The notes: generated by a model not told the origin, from the sequence alone. 6,526 nucleotides of DNA from Acetobacteraceae bacterium (GCA_947476855.1 CANJSR010000290.1:1-6526), one strand, 5' to 3'; numbered from the stretch's first letter, positions 1 to 5,771 are shown. Numbers and translations: made by a program.

Positions 1-42
1 GACATCCGCGACGTGACGGTGATCTATCGAGTGCGGGAGTGA
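1..42 (+). CDS. C-terminal tail of an unidentified protein (5' end outside window)
   Basis: Frame 1 is open from the first base and ends in TGA at 40-42, giving the 13 residues DIRDVTVIYRVRE. The alternating hydrophobic and charged pattern (VTVIYRV) would suit a terminal beta strand, but the fragment is too short to assign to a family. It is called because it is open to the window edge, lies on the same strand as the other genes, and is followed by sequence without a convincing continuation. It could equally be a chance open frame. No hairpin with a T-run follows the stop. Confidence 0.35.
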   Translation, partial: DIRDVTVIYRVRE

Positions 43-321
43 CCTGACTCGCACCGGGCGGGACAGGTGTATCGGCAGAGAGCGGCCGAATGCCCTTGGT
101 CCAAGCGGGCGATATCTGGGTGGATGGAGGAACCGGAGGAGATGGATGCCGGCTGATCGGAGGAATGTTATTTTTATGTTCCATGCCACTCGCCCACCAT
201 GTGGCAAGACAATTTTCATCCGGCCCGATGATCGAGCCATCGGATCTGCGATCTCAGCAGCATCCCGCCAAGCCACGTCGGATCGTCAGCCTTGAGGCCC
301 GGGATCAGAAGTCTGGTACAA

Positions 322-481
322 TACGGACCGACCTAACCGTTGACCCATAGGTGTCCCCCTACCGTCATTGCCGGACTTGATCCGGCAACCCACCCCCCTG
401 TCGTTGAAGCGCGGGTTGCCGGGTCAAGCTCGGCAATGACGAAGGGGCCAATGCAGCAGTCATTGGTTAGGTCGGCTGGTA
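322..481. repeat. 160-bp foldback (MITE-like) element
   Basis: The two halves, 322-391 and 413-481, are reverse complements of each other over their whole length with one indel; I estimate roughly 70% identity by eye. The outer arms share a perfect 11-bp block, CCGACCTAACC (328-338) against GGTTAGGTCGG (465-475). The inner arms match at 26 of 29 positions. Both ends read TAC/GTA beside TA dinucleotides, as expected of a small non-autonomous element of the IS630/Tc1 type, which inserts at TA. There is no coding capacity. Seen: the symmetry. Inferred: mobility and family. Confidence 0.6.
363..441. repeat. Inner REP-like stem-loop of the foldback
   Basis: The arms 363-391 (starting CGTCATTGCCGGACTTGATC) and 413-441 (ending CTCGGCAATGACG) pair at 26 of 29 positions around a 21-nt loop. 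Palindromes beginning CGTCATTGCC and ending GGCAATGACG are common dispersed extragenic repeats in Alphaproteobacteria. As RNA this would form a very stable hairpin, but there is no T-run, so it does not look like an intrinsic terminator. It may have inserted into, or formed the core of, the larger foldback. Confidence 0.7.
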
Positions 482-504
482 TAAACCTTTGAATCGACGC
501 CAAT

Positions 505-523
505 TGTGCAAAATATGTGCAAA
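505..523 (+). promoter_or_regulatory. Two direct TGTGCAAA repeats, possible operator
   Basis: TGTGCAAA occurs at 505-512 and again at 516-523, a spacing of 11 bp, in a locally AT-rich patch. Same-face spacing of about one helical turn is typical of protein-binding sites. No recognisable gene follows that it would control, so the regulatory reading is weak. Confidence 0.2.
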
Positions 524-567
524 GATTAACCGAGACGCCCCACACGCGATATCGCTCGGATCGGTGC

Positions 568-671
568 TAGAGCATGATCACGCTGAGCGGAATGTCACAG
601 CGGATGAATCATACGATCAAACAAAGAGCCAGAGCGGTTTTCCGTTTCCAGTCAGGCTGAAACAGCTCTGG
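568..671. repeat. Putative dispersed intergenic repeat with terminal hairpin
   Basis: The stretch opens with TAGAGCATGATC and ends with a hairpin whose arms CCAGAGCGGTTT (629-640) and AAACAGCTCTGG (660-671) pair at 11 of 12 positions. The loop contains the near-palindrome TCAGGCTGA. Sequences containing AGAGCATGATC and AGAGCGG blocks are, from memory, frequent non-coding repeats in alphaproteobacterial genomes. The family assignment rests on that recollection; the hairpin is directly visible. Confidence 0.4.
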
Positions 672-684
672 GCTCAGAACCCAA

Positions 685-792
685 TCAATCCTTGCGAACC
701 GTCGGACGGCACAATTTCAGGTCACGCGCGATCGAGCTGATGCTCTCCTTGCCGACCAAACGACGGCACCGGGTCTCGGCAATCATATCCAT
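685..792 (-). pseudogene. istA: IS21-family IstA transposase, N-terminal HTH remnant
   Basis: From ATG at 792 to TGA at 685 the minus strand encodes 35 residues beginning MDMIAETRCRRLVGKES and continuing ISSIARDLKLCRPTVRK. This is the helix-turn-helix signature of IS21 IstA, whose intact relatives carry motifs of the form SI..IAR.L.LSR.TVRK near the N-terminus. A G-run (GGGGGG, on the coding strand) lies 5-6 bases upstream of the start and could act as a ribosome binding site. Intact IstA is several hundred residues long; here the DDE catalytic domain and the IstB ATPase partner are missing, so it is a dead remnant. No IS21 ends were recognised. Confidence 0.65.
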
Positions 793-920
793 GAACAACC
801 CCCCAGATTCTCCAGCGGAAATGCCGGATGATCGCACGGACCAGGGTGGAAACTATTGGACGCTGTTTACCCGCGGAAACTGGAAAGATCTGCACGCTGT
901 CTTGCACATCGGGGTACCCC

Positions 921-1043
921 ACCGTCTGGGACAGTTATGAGGAAATCGTAGACGCCTGCGCGGAGGCCTGGAGCTGGCTGATGGCAGACCCGCACCGGAT
1001 ACGCTCCATCGGGACCAGGGAGTGGGCAACGGTCAATGTTTAG
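921..1043 (+). pseudogene. IS630-family transposase, C-terminal remnant
   Basis: The frame ending at TAG 1041-1043 carries YEEIVDACAEAWSWLMADP followed by HRIRSIGTREWATVNV. This is the characteristic end of IS630-family transposases (form: F.SY..IVDAC.DAWN.L...P.RI.SI.TR.WA). Homology is visible only from about 921; upstream, the same open frame (from 828) has no IS630 character, so the DDE domain has been lost. The stop codon is shared with the first bases of the 123-bp repeat copy A, so part of that repeat may be the element's 3' end. Confidence 0.75.
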
Positions 1044-1163
1044 GCAGGTTAGTATAAGTGCCATATATTTTACTACCCTGAGCGGGTTATTGTGCGAATT
1101 CTGAATTCTCTCTACCGTATCAAATAATTGGGAAATCGGCGGCCGCGCTCGCGCCGATACCGT
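1041..1163 (+). repeat. 123-bp direct repeat, copy A (orphan RTX leader)
   Basis: This segment aligns without gaps to 5785-5907, with 11 mismatches in 123 positions (91%). Shared landmarks are TAGGCAGGTT at the left edge, a central block CCCTGAGCGGGTTATTGTGC followed by GAATTCTGAATT, CAAATAATTGG, and CGATACCGT at the right edge. In copy B this is the region directly upstream of the RTX gene; in copy A no RTX gene follows. The homology stops at 1163, exactly where the IS256-type sequence appears to begin. Confidence 0.85.
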
Positions 1164-1550
1164 TAGTGGAACTCTAGCCCATCTTATTCAGTGCGCCCCG
1201 ACGGCGCGTGTCACCCGTGGAGGAAGGCGGCAACGGCGTTGGGGTGCCAACCGTGTCCCGCTGGGTGGTGTAACCCCCGCCGGCCCGTTGTCGGCTCCCC
1301 TGATGGGTCAGGTTGATCAGATCACCATTGCGGGCAATCCGATGGCGAGATCATCGCTCAGCCCGGCGATGGTTTCCAGAGTCATATATTGGGCGCGTTG
1401 AACCTCCCATTCGCCGCTCCTTTCCCGCAGTATCGAACCCACGTGCCTGACGATCGCTTCGTCGTTCGGAAAGATGCCCACGAGGTCTGTGCGATGCTTG
1501 AACTCGCCATTGAGCCGTTCAAGGCCATTGGTGGAATGGATCTCCACCCC
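1164..1550 (-). mobile_element. Truncated IS256-family element (3' part)
   Basis: This block contains the C-terminal transposase remnant (1317-1547) plus about 150 bp of 3' flank running to a presumed terminus near 1164-1168. Read on the minus strand, the flank includes TTACACCACCCAGCGGGACA, a type of sequence that often follows IS256-family transposases. The right boundary is set by the sudden loss of transposase homology at about 1550, the left by the abrupt end of the 123-bp repeat at 1163. The exact inverted repeat and target duplication cannot be defined because the other end is gone. Confidence 0.6.
1317..1547 (-). pseudogene. IS256-family (mutator-type) transposase, C-terminal remnant
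   Basis: The 76-residue translation contains IHSTNGLERLNGEFKHRTD and then VGIFPNDEAIVRHVGSIL, EWEVQRAQYMTLETI and LSDD. These match in order the conserved C-terminus of IS256 transposases (STNPLERLN.EIKRRT..VGIFPN..AI.RLVG..L.EQ..EW...R.YM). The usual STNPLER is STNGLER here. Intact family members are about 400 residues, so only the last fifth survives and the catalytic D,D residues are absent. The GTG at 1547 is only the limit of homology, not a real start. Confidence 0.9.
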
Positions 1551-1647
1551 TGGGTCATCGTGTGTAGATTCCGAGGGGCGAAATCAAAATGGTGATTGAT
1601 TATTATCTGGCAGCGTCGTCTTTGCCACGCCGAATATTTAGAAGGAA

Positions 1648-1672
1648 GGAACGTATTATGAACAACATCGTT
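1648..1672 (+). promoter_or_regulatory. Candidate EcfG general-stress promoter (GGAAC-N16-CGTT)
   Basis: GGAAC at 1648-1652 and CGTT at 1669-1672 are separated by exactly 16 bases, matching the alphaproteobacterial EcfG (sigma-EcfG) consensus GGAAC-N16/17-CGTT. The box overlaps the Shine-Dalgarno sequence and first codons of the 24-residue ORF, so transcription would start inside that ORF, around 1679. It would serve the downstream genes at 1864, 2056 and 2152 rather than the microprotein. I estimate about a 10% chance of one such match arising at random in this window on both strands with both spacings. Confidence 0.4.
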
Positions 1673-1732
1673 TGGCTGGTTGGGGCCGTAGTCATCGTTG
1701 TAGCTGTTCTTGGATATTTCGGCATGAGATAG
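1658..1732 (+). CDS. 24-residue single-pass membrane microprotein
   Basis: ATG at 1658 is preceded at 7 bases by the strong Shine-Dalgarno stretch GAAGGAAGGA (1641-1650). The peptide starts MNNIVWLVGAVVIVV and ends AVLGYFGMR before TAG at 1730-1732. Residues 4-22 are one uninterrupted hydrophobic helix, with a polar N-terminus and an arginine as last residue, so it should insert in the inner membrane. No function is recognised. It is the first gene of a plus-strand series of small membrane proteins, though 131 bp separate it from the next one. The clean ribosome binding site and strong hydrophobic pattern argue that it is real; its small size limits certainty. Confidence 0.6.
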   Translation: MNNIVWLVGAVVIVVAVLGYFGMR

Positions 1733-1779
1733 GGACCAGAGCACGGCAGACCTAAGCAGAGACTTGCGGATTGGCAAAC

Positions 1780-1797
1780 GGAGCGACGATACGCTCC
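1780..1797. repeat. Small perfect hairpin between microprotein genes
   Basis: GGAGCG (1780-1785) and CGCTCC (1792-1797) form a perfect 6-bp stem with a 6-nt loop in the 131-bp gap between the 24-residue and 50-residue genes. Without a T-run it is not a convincing terminator; it could stabilise the 3' end of an upstream transcript or shape the leader of the downstream one. Confidence 0.25.
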
Positions 1798-1863
1798 ACG
1801 TTGAGGTCTTGAACCGCCTTGCGGATTGCCCGGTCAAGATCGTCGATGGCCCGGGTAGAAGCA

Positions 1864-2016
1864 ATGGCGAACCAGGCGACCGACACCGCGGACCAAGTCT
1901 ATGGTCCGGTGCGAGGAGCGGCCGCGGCCACCACCGTCGAAAAGCAACCTCTCGTCGCTCTGATGGCTGTCGGACTTATCTGTGGCGTCGTGGATTTTCT
2001 GCTGGCGCGGCGCTGA
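1864..2016 (+). CDS. 50-residue DUF883/ElaB-like membrane-anchored protein
   Basis: The peptide begins MANQATDTADQVYGPVRGAA, continues through TVEKQPLVALMAVGLICGVV and ends DFLLARR. The layout is a short polar helix with alanine-rich spacing, then the EKQPLVALMAVGLI motif and one C-terminal membrane helix (about residues 29-47) ending in Arg-Arg. This closely resembles the C-terminal anchor of the DUF883/ElaB/YqjD family, which tethers to the inner membrane and in E. coli associates with ribosomes. Family members are usually about 100 residues, so this is a short form. ATG 1864 has only a weak upstream GTAGAAG; an in-frame ATG at 1846 is an alternative. It sits 39 bp upstream of the next gene. 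Confidence 0.7.
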   Translation: MANQATDTADQVYGPVRGAAAATTVEKQPLVALMAVGLICGVVDFLLARR

Positions 2017-2055
2017 TATCGCGTTGCTGATCGAAACAAAATAATGGAGATATCC

Positions 2056-2133
2056 ATGGGACGCGGAATTCTGCTTTTTCTGTTGGGCGTGCCAATTCCG
2101 ATCATCATTCTGCTCGCCCTGTTCATGCACTGA
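2056..2133 (+). CDS. 25-residue hydrophobic membrane microprotein
   Basis: ATG at 2056 follows TGGAGA (Shine-Dalgarno-like, about 7 bases upstream). The peptide starts MGRGILLFLLGVPIPIIILL and ends ALFMH before TGA at 2131-2133. Residues 5-23 form one membrane helix kinked by a conserved-looking VPIP centre. Short peptides of the MGRG-LL-LLGVPIPIIIL type recur in rhizobia and relatives as unnamed conserved proteins; I recall this pattern but cannot search for it. The stop is 18 bp before the ATG of the 300-residue membrane protein, suggesting co-transcription and perhaps physical association. Function unknown. Confidence 0.7.
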   Translation: MGRGILLFLLGVPIPIIILLALFMH

Positions 2134-2151
2134 CCGGACAGGAACGGAAAC

Positions 2152-3054
2152 ATGTCAAACACTCTCATAACAGACACGGTCGGCGTCTATGTTGAAGGCG
2201 GTTCTCCTCCCGAGGTTTCGAGTTCGGGCGTCGCCTGGCCAGCCATCATCGGGGGGGCGTTCGCTGCCGCCGCATTTTCGTTGATTCTTATTGCGCTCGG
2301 ATCGGGGTTTGGGCTCGCGTCGGTGTCGCCCTGGTACAATGCCGGGGCCTCGGCGGCAACGTTCACCGTAATGACGGCGATATGGCTGATTGTCACCCAA
2401 TGGCTGGCATCCGGTCTTGGCGGCTACATCACGGGCCGGCTGCGGACCAAATGGGTTGGCCTGCACACGAATGAAGTATTCTTTCGTGACACGGCCAACG
2501 GCTTCTTGACATGGGCCACCGCCACGGTGATCGGCGCCACCTTTCTTGCCGCGGCTGCATCATCTGTCGTGAGCGGGCCTGCCACCATGGTGGTCGGCAT
2601 CGCTTCCGGCGCGGCCCCGGGTGCAAGCCAAGGGGGGACCCAGGCGGCAACGGGATCGGGTGGAACGCTCGTGGATCCGATGGCGTATTTCGTCGACAGC
2701 CTCTATCGTACCGATCACCCGAATACGAACATTTCAGACGGGGACGTGCGGGCGCAGAGTTCTCGTATCCTGGGCAATGGCATGCTGACCGGCGATGTTT
2801 CGGCGCCTGATAAGGCTTATCTCGCACTCCTCGTTTCGGCGCGCACCGGGTTGTCGCCGGCCGACGCGGAGAAGCGGGTCGATACGGTGATCACGCAAAC
2901 AAAGGCCGCGGAAGTAAAAACGCGGGAGGCGGCGGACGCCGCTCGCAAGGCGGGGATGTACCTTGCGATCTTCGCAGGCCTGTCGATGCTGGTTGGCGCT
3001 TTCATCGCATGCGTTGCCGCGGCTTTGGGCGGCCAGCAACGGGACGAGTATTGA
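2152..3054 (+). CDS. 300-residue multi-pass membrane protein (rhizobial 'PhnA-like' hypothetical family)
   Basis: AGGAACGGA lies a few bases upstream of ATG 2152. Hydrophobic segments fall at about residues 28-52, 66-88, 118-140 and 268-292, with a Gly/Ala-rich stretch at 140-170 and a polar, partly helical domain at about 172-266 between the third and fourth segments. The motif GYITGRLRTKWVGLHTNEVF (about 91-110) followed by FRDTANGFLTWATATVIGA is the hallmark of a family widespread in rhizobia. I recall it being annotated 'PhnA-like', although it has no visible relation to alkylphosphonate metabolism. No catalytic motif is seen. The 221-262 region (AYLALLVSARTGLSPADAEK and onward) looks like a helical or coiled element. 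Being last in a tight run with two small membrane proteins suggests a shared envelope role. Confidence 0.75.
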   Translation: MSNTLITDTVGVYVEGGSPPEVSSSGVAWPAIIGGAFAAAAFSLILIALGSGFGLASVSPWYNAGASAATFTVMTAIWLIVTQWLASGLGGYITGRLRTKWVGLHTNEVFFRDTANGFLTWATATVIGATFLAAAASSVVSGPATMVVGIASGAAPGASQGGTQAATGSGGTLVDPMAYFVDSLYRTDHPNTNISDGDVRAQSSRILGNGMLTGDVSAPDKAYLALLVSARTGLSPADAEKRVDTVITQTKAAEVKTREAADAARKAGMYLAIFAGLSMLVGAFIACVAAALGGQQRDEY

Positions 3055-3771
3055 ACGGATAACCCCTTCTGCCGCCGCGTTTGCGATCGCGCCGGGGTCA
3101 CTGGCGTCGGGGGTTGTCGTGGCCTGCACGGCTAAGGTCTACGCAGCCGCGCGATCGGCACGCCATGGCATATGAATATCCGAAAATGGCGGGCGTCGTT
3201 CGCCTGCTCAGATTTCAATGAAGTTGGGTCATGCTGTTCAACGGCCGCCAGCGTGGAGGGTGGCGATCGCCAGACGTAGCGGTTGTTGCCATCGCTCAGC
3301 ATGAGTCCGGCCTGTCGGAATGGGACAGCGTGCGGGCTGACGTACCCGACGATCTGCTCGACTGGCGGCCGCCGGGTGAGTCGCTCCAATTGAAGATGAA
3401 GACTGAATTTCAAAATGTCTCATGCACGCGTTGCCAGCTTGGATTTCAGTCCACCCTTCGGTTGCCCTGAGCTTTTGGTTCCCGAACCACCGGGAGGAAA
3501 GCCATCAATCTGTCCGATGAAAGGAGCACTCGCGCCACATGCATTTAGCGACTGTCGGCTGAGTGATGGTAATCGGGGATGATCAGGCGATGCAGTTGCC
3601 CTGCCTTGCGATTCAAAATGCCGCCTTGCGGGCATTCTGTTCCGCAACCGCGTCGTGCCCTCAACGCGCGGAACGCATGGCCCATATCCCAGCGGCTCGT
3701 CCGCCAGGCAGATCTGACACTCGCCGTGTATCCCACTTGATTCACGCGCGCCGCGGCTCGGGGAATTGACC
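3055..3771. other. Gene-poor interval between two membrane-protein genes
   Basis: No product can be recognised in these 717 bp. Open frames exist on both strands and overlap one another: plus 3231-3470 (79 residues, containing SEWDSVRADVPDDLLDWRPP), plus 3415-3582 (55 residues, starting MSHARVASLDFSPPFG), minus 3132-3413 and minus 3420-3815. None has a strong ribosome binding site, and by eye third-position G+C is similarly high on both strands around 3240-3410, so codon use does not decide. The stretch may hold a decayed gene or a short lineage-specific one. The promoter of the downstream transporter should also lie here but was not identified. Confidence 0.5.
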
Positions 3772-4860
3772 ATGCCGGAAAGCCCATTTCCTCGCCGGAC
3801 GATTTCCACCGTCATCCTGATGTGCGGTATCGTTCTCGGCCTCTTTCTTTGCTACCTTCTTGCCATTCCATTCATCCCCGCGATCGTCGGGGCGGCCACT
3901 CTGGCGGTCCTTTTCGCTCCCCTTGATACGAAGATGCGAACGGCGGTGCGCTCGGTCGGCCTATCCGCCGCGGCGACGGTGGCCATCGTGGCCGTCATCG
4001 TCGTGGTTCCTGCCTTCGTGGTGCTCGGTACGTTGCTCAACGAAGCCGGCCGCAGCGCGGTACTCGTTCAGTCCTTGATCGATTCAGATAGCTGGATGCG
4101 CGCAATCGAAAACCGACCGTCGCTGGCACCCGTGCTCCGCGTGCTCAACGAGAGGTTCGACATACCCGATCTCGTCAAGGCATCCACGTCATGGCTTGCC
4201 GGATGGAGCGGCACCTTGGTCCAAGGTTCGTTCACGGGAATGCTCAACCTGATGCTGACGTTCTACTTTCTCTTCTATCTCCTGCGTGACCGGGAGACGA
4301 TTCGAGCAACCATCGAATATGTGTTGCCCTTGACAGCGATGGAGTTCTCAAGAATTGCCGATCGCGTGGTCAACACGATCTTCGCGACGGTTCTCGGCAT
4401 GGCCGCGGTGGCGGCCTTACAGGGCGTTCTCGGCGGAGTCATGTTCTGGTGGTTAGGATTGCCAGCGCCCCTGTTCTGGGGCGTGCTGATGGGCCTGCTC
4501 GCGGTGGTGCCGTTCCTTGGGGCATTCGTGATCTGGGCGCCCACGGCCTTGTTCCTCGCCCTGGCCGGCGACGTCACATCGTCAGCTATACTGGCCGCCT
4601 GGGGTACCATCGTCGTTGGGCTCGTTGACAACGTGGTCTACCCGATCCTCGTTGGCAGGAGGCTCATGCTGCACACGGTGCCGTCCTTCATTGCCGTCGC
4701 TGGCGGACTGATCCTGATGGGAGCGTCGGGTGTTGTTCTGGGTCCCATCATCGTCTCCGTATCTCTGACGCTGTTGGGAATTATGAGAAACAGAATCTCC
4801 CTGTCGGCACCATCTGGCACCCGAACGAGCAGCCTGAACACAAACCGCGGCGGCACCTGA
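3772..4860 (+). CDS. AI-2E/PerM-family (UPF0118) membrane transporter
   Basis: This 362-residue inner-membrane protein matches the AI-2E transporter family (Pfam PF01594), whose members include TqsA and the PerM-type permeases; real substrates vary and cannot be told from sequence. Two N-terminal membrane segments (about 14-48) are followed by a third at 63-90. A soluble stretch follows (about 91-150, with SLAPVLRVLNERFDIPDLV), then the hallmark TM plus FYFLFYLLRDRETIRA (164-179). C-terminal helices carry GLPAPLFWGVLMGLLAVVPF (229-248) and the signature DNVVYPILVGRR (286-297) followed by HTVPSFIAVAGGLILMG. Length is normal. ATG 3772 is preferred over the in-frame TTG 3766 because CGGGGA (about 3759-3764) is then well placed. 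It probably has its own promoter, being 717 bp from the upstream gene. Confidence 0.92.
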   Translation: MPESPFPRRTISTVILMCGIVLGLFLCYLLAIPFIPAIVGAATLAVLFAPLDTKMRTAVRSVGLSAAATVAIVAVIVVVPAFVVLGTLLNEAGRSAVLVQSLIDSDSWMRAIENRPSLAPVLRVLNERFDIPDLVKASTSWLAGWSGTLVQGSFTGMLNLMLTFYFLFYLLRDRETIRATIEYVLPLTAMEFSRIADRVVNTIFATVLGMAAVAALQGVLGGVMFWWLGLPAPLFWGVLMGLLAVVPFLGAFVIWAPTALFLALAGDVTSSAILAAWGTIVVGLVDNVVYPILVGRRLMLHTVPSFIAVAGGLILMGASGVVLGPIIVSVSLTLLGIMRNRISLSAPSGTRTSSLNTNRGGT

Positions 4861-4863
4861 CCA

Positions 4864-4890
4864 TCGACACTTCGACCGGAGATGTGTCGC
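4864..4890 (+). terminator. Hairpin just after the transporter stop, possible weak terminator
   Basis: CGACACTTC (4865-4873) pairs with GATGTGTCG (4881-4889) at 8 of 9 positions around a 7-nt loop, starting four bases after the TGA. There is no T-run, so it may protect the 3' end or act with Rho rather than terminate on its own. The following 4891-5131 contains no recognisable gene. Confidence 0.3.
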
Positions 4891-5131
4891 CGATCCGCCT
4901 CCCCTAGCCGGACCCAATGACGGAAGTGCGGCGACCGCCTCAAGCTGCAAGCGACGGCCAGTTCTGCTTTGAATATGACGCGGTGCGCCGCAAGATCGTC
5001 GCGGGAAGGCCGGTGATCCGGTCTCGCCCAGTCGTGGCCGGCTGTGGACCCAGGCCGTTATCGACAAAATACGGCAGCATCCCCACCAGAGCCGGCATGA
5101 TCACGCTGACATCAAACGTCGGGAGTGCAAG

Positions 5132-5147
5132 CTAGGGCCTGTTCGCA
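5132..5147 (+). repeat. Left terminal inverted repeat of the IS5-type element
   Basis: CTAGGGCCTGTTCGCA is matched perfectly by the reverse complement at 5772-5787. The next inner bases (ACTTGAA against ATTTAAG, counted from the shared final A) agree only partly. Confidence 0.85.
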
Positions 5148-5159
5148 CTTGAATACCTA

Positions 5160-5709
5160 TCATCGCGAAGACTTAAACCAGTCGAGTGTCGCCGCTATTG
5201 CGATCCCGGCCGCATAAGACGTTTCCGTCTTGTCGTAACGGGTGGCGATGGCTTCTTCTCCTTTGCGTTCCTGCGGGAGGGCACCACCGGGATCGCGTCA
5301 GACCGCCGCGGGACCGACCGATCGCCTGCTCGTTGCTGCCTTGCCTGCGACTGAACCGCAGACTCAACGTGTCGGTTTGATCAGCCGAGCGCCGGCCGCC
5401 TTCTGGTGCGCCCGGGCCACGGTGCCGTCGATACAGGCGAACGCCTGCTTCGGTTTGGCTTCGGCCACGACATGCGCCATGATCCTGTCCCAGACGCCGC
5501 TGACAGCCCAGCGGCGGTAGGCGCAGGTAGGCATGGTGCCAGTCGCCCAGTTCGGCCGGGATCGACCGCCACTTGGCACCGTTGTCGAGCCGCCAGATGA
5601 TCGCCTTGATCGTGCGCCGGTCGTCCTTGCGCGGGCGCGCCTTGCGCAGCTTGACCGCGACGATGGCGGCTTCAAACTTGGCCCACCGGGCGTCGCTGAG
5701 TATTTGCAT
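5160..5709 (-). pseudogene. IS5-family transposase, frameshifted and internally deleted
   Basis: From ATG 5709 the minus strand reads MQILSDARWAKFEAAIVAV and DNGAKWRSIPAELGDWHHAY, the standard N-terminus. At about 5526 an extra base shifts the frame to RRWAVSGVWDRIMAHV and AFACIDGTVARAHQKAAGA, which carries the first catalytic Asp (CIDGT). That frame stops at 5364. Pieces NEQAIGRSRGG, then PSRRNAKEKK, then ATRYDKTETSYAAGIAIAAT (ending TGA 5160-5162) follow in three different frames. The regions carrying the second Asp and the catalytic Glu are missing, by comparison with family architecture. At least two deletions plus frameshifts are needed, so this is not a programmed frameshift and the protein is dead. 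Confidence 0.88.
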
Positions 5710-5771
5710 GGTGGGTCCCCGGTTGAAACGCCAGGACACTGGGTTTTCCGTCGATTTGCCAAGTCCTTAAA

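Larger units (their letters stand above)
43..684. other. Gene-poor stretch holding repeats
   Basis: No recognisable protein is encoded here on either strand. Open frames exist (for example 90-350 and 489-740, plus strand) but they run through palindromic repeats and transposon debris and resemble no family I know. What the stretch does hold is a long foldback element (322-481), a pair of TGTGCAAA repeats one helical turn apart (505-523), and a hairpin-bearing intergenic repeat (568-671). Positions 43-321 show nothing I can interpret. Confidence 0.6.

Noticed and set aside
90..350. 86-residue open frame on the plus strand
   Set aside because: No family resemblance, and its end runs into the arms of the foldback element. 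Low-complexity start (GGTGGDG) and no clear ribosome binding site.
489..740. 83-residue open frame on the plus strand
   Set aside because: It crosses the hairpin-bearing repeat and reads antisense through the IS21 IstA remnant, so it is a chance frame.
1382..1864. 160-residue open frame on the minus strand
   Set aside because: It overlaps the IS256 remnant in the wrong frame, is antisense to the 24-residue gene, and shows no recognisable motif.
1752..1887. Minus-strand frame reading AIDDLDRAIRKAVQDLNVER before a TAG
   Set aside because: It looks protein-like, but has no ATG start, overlaps the 50-residue gene antisense, and matches no family I know. Possibly a gene remnant, but not supportable.
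3055..3130. Intrinsic terminator after the 300-residue gene
   Set aside because: AACCCC and GGGGTT blocks could pair, but they are about 45 bases apart and no T-run follows.
4582..5067. 161-residue open frame on the minus strand
   Set aside because: Mostly antisense to the well-supported AI-2E-type transporter; composition is typical of a shadow frame in GC-rich DNA.
5040..5134. Possible second IS630 tail just left of the IS5-type element (GTCGGGAGTGCAAG before CTAG)
   Set aside because: A few bases resemble the GGGAGTGGGCAACG of the IS630 remnant, but the translated frames do not keep the IS630 C-terminal motif. Treated as coincidence.
5160..5709. Programmed frameshift in the IS5-type transposase
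   Set aside because: IS427-type elements can use two overlapping frames, but here at least three frames are needed and catalytic segments are deleted, so decay explains it better.
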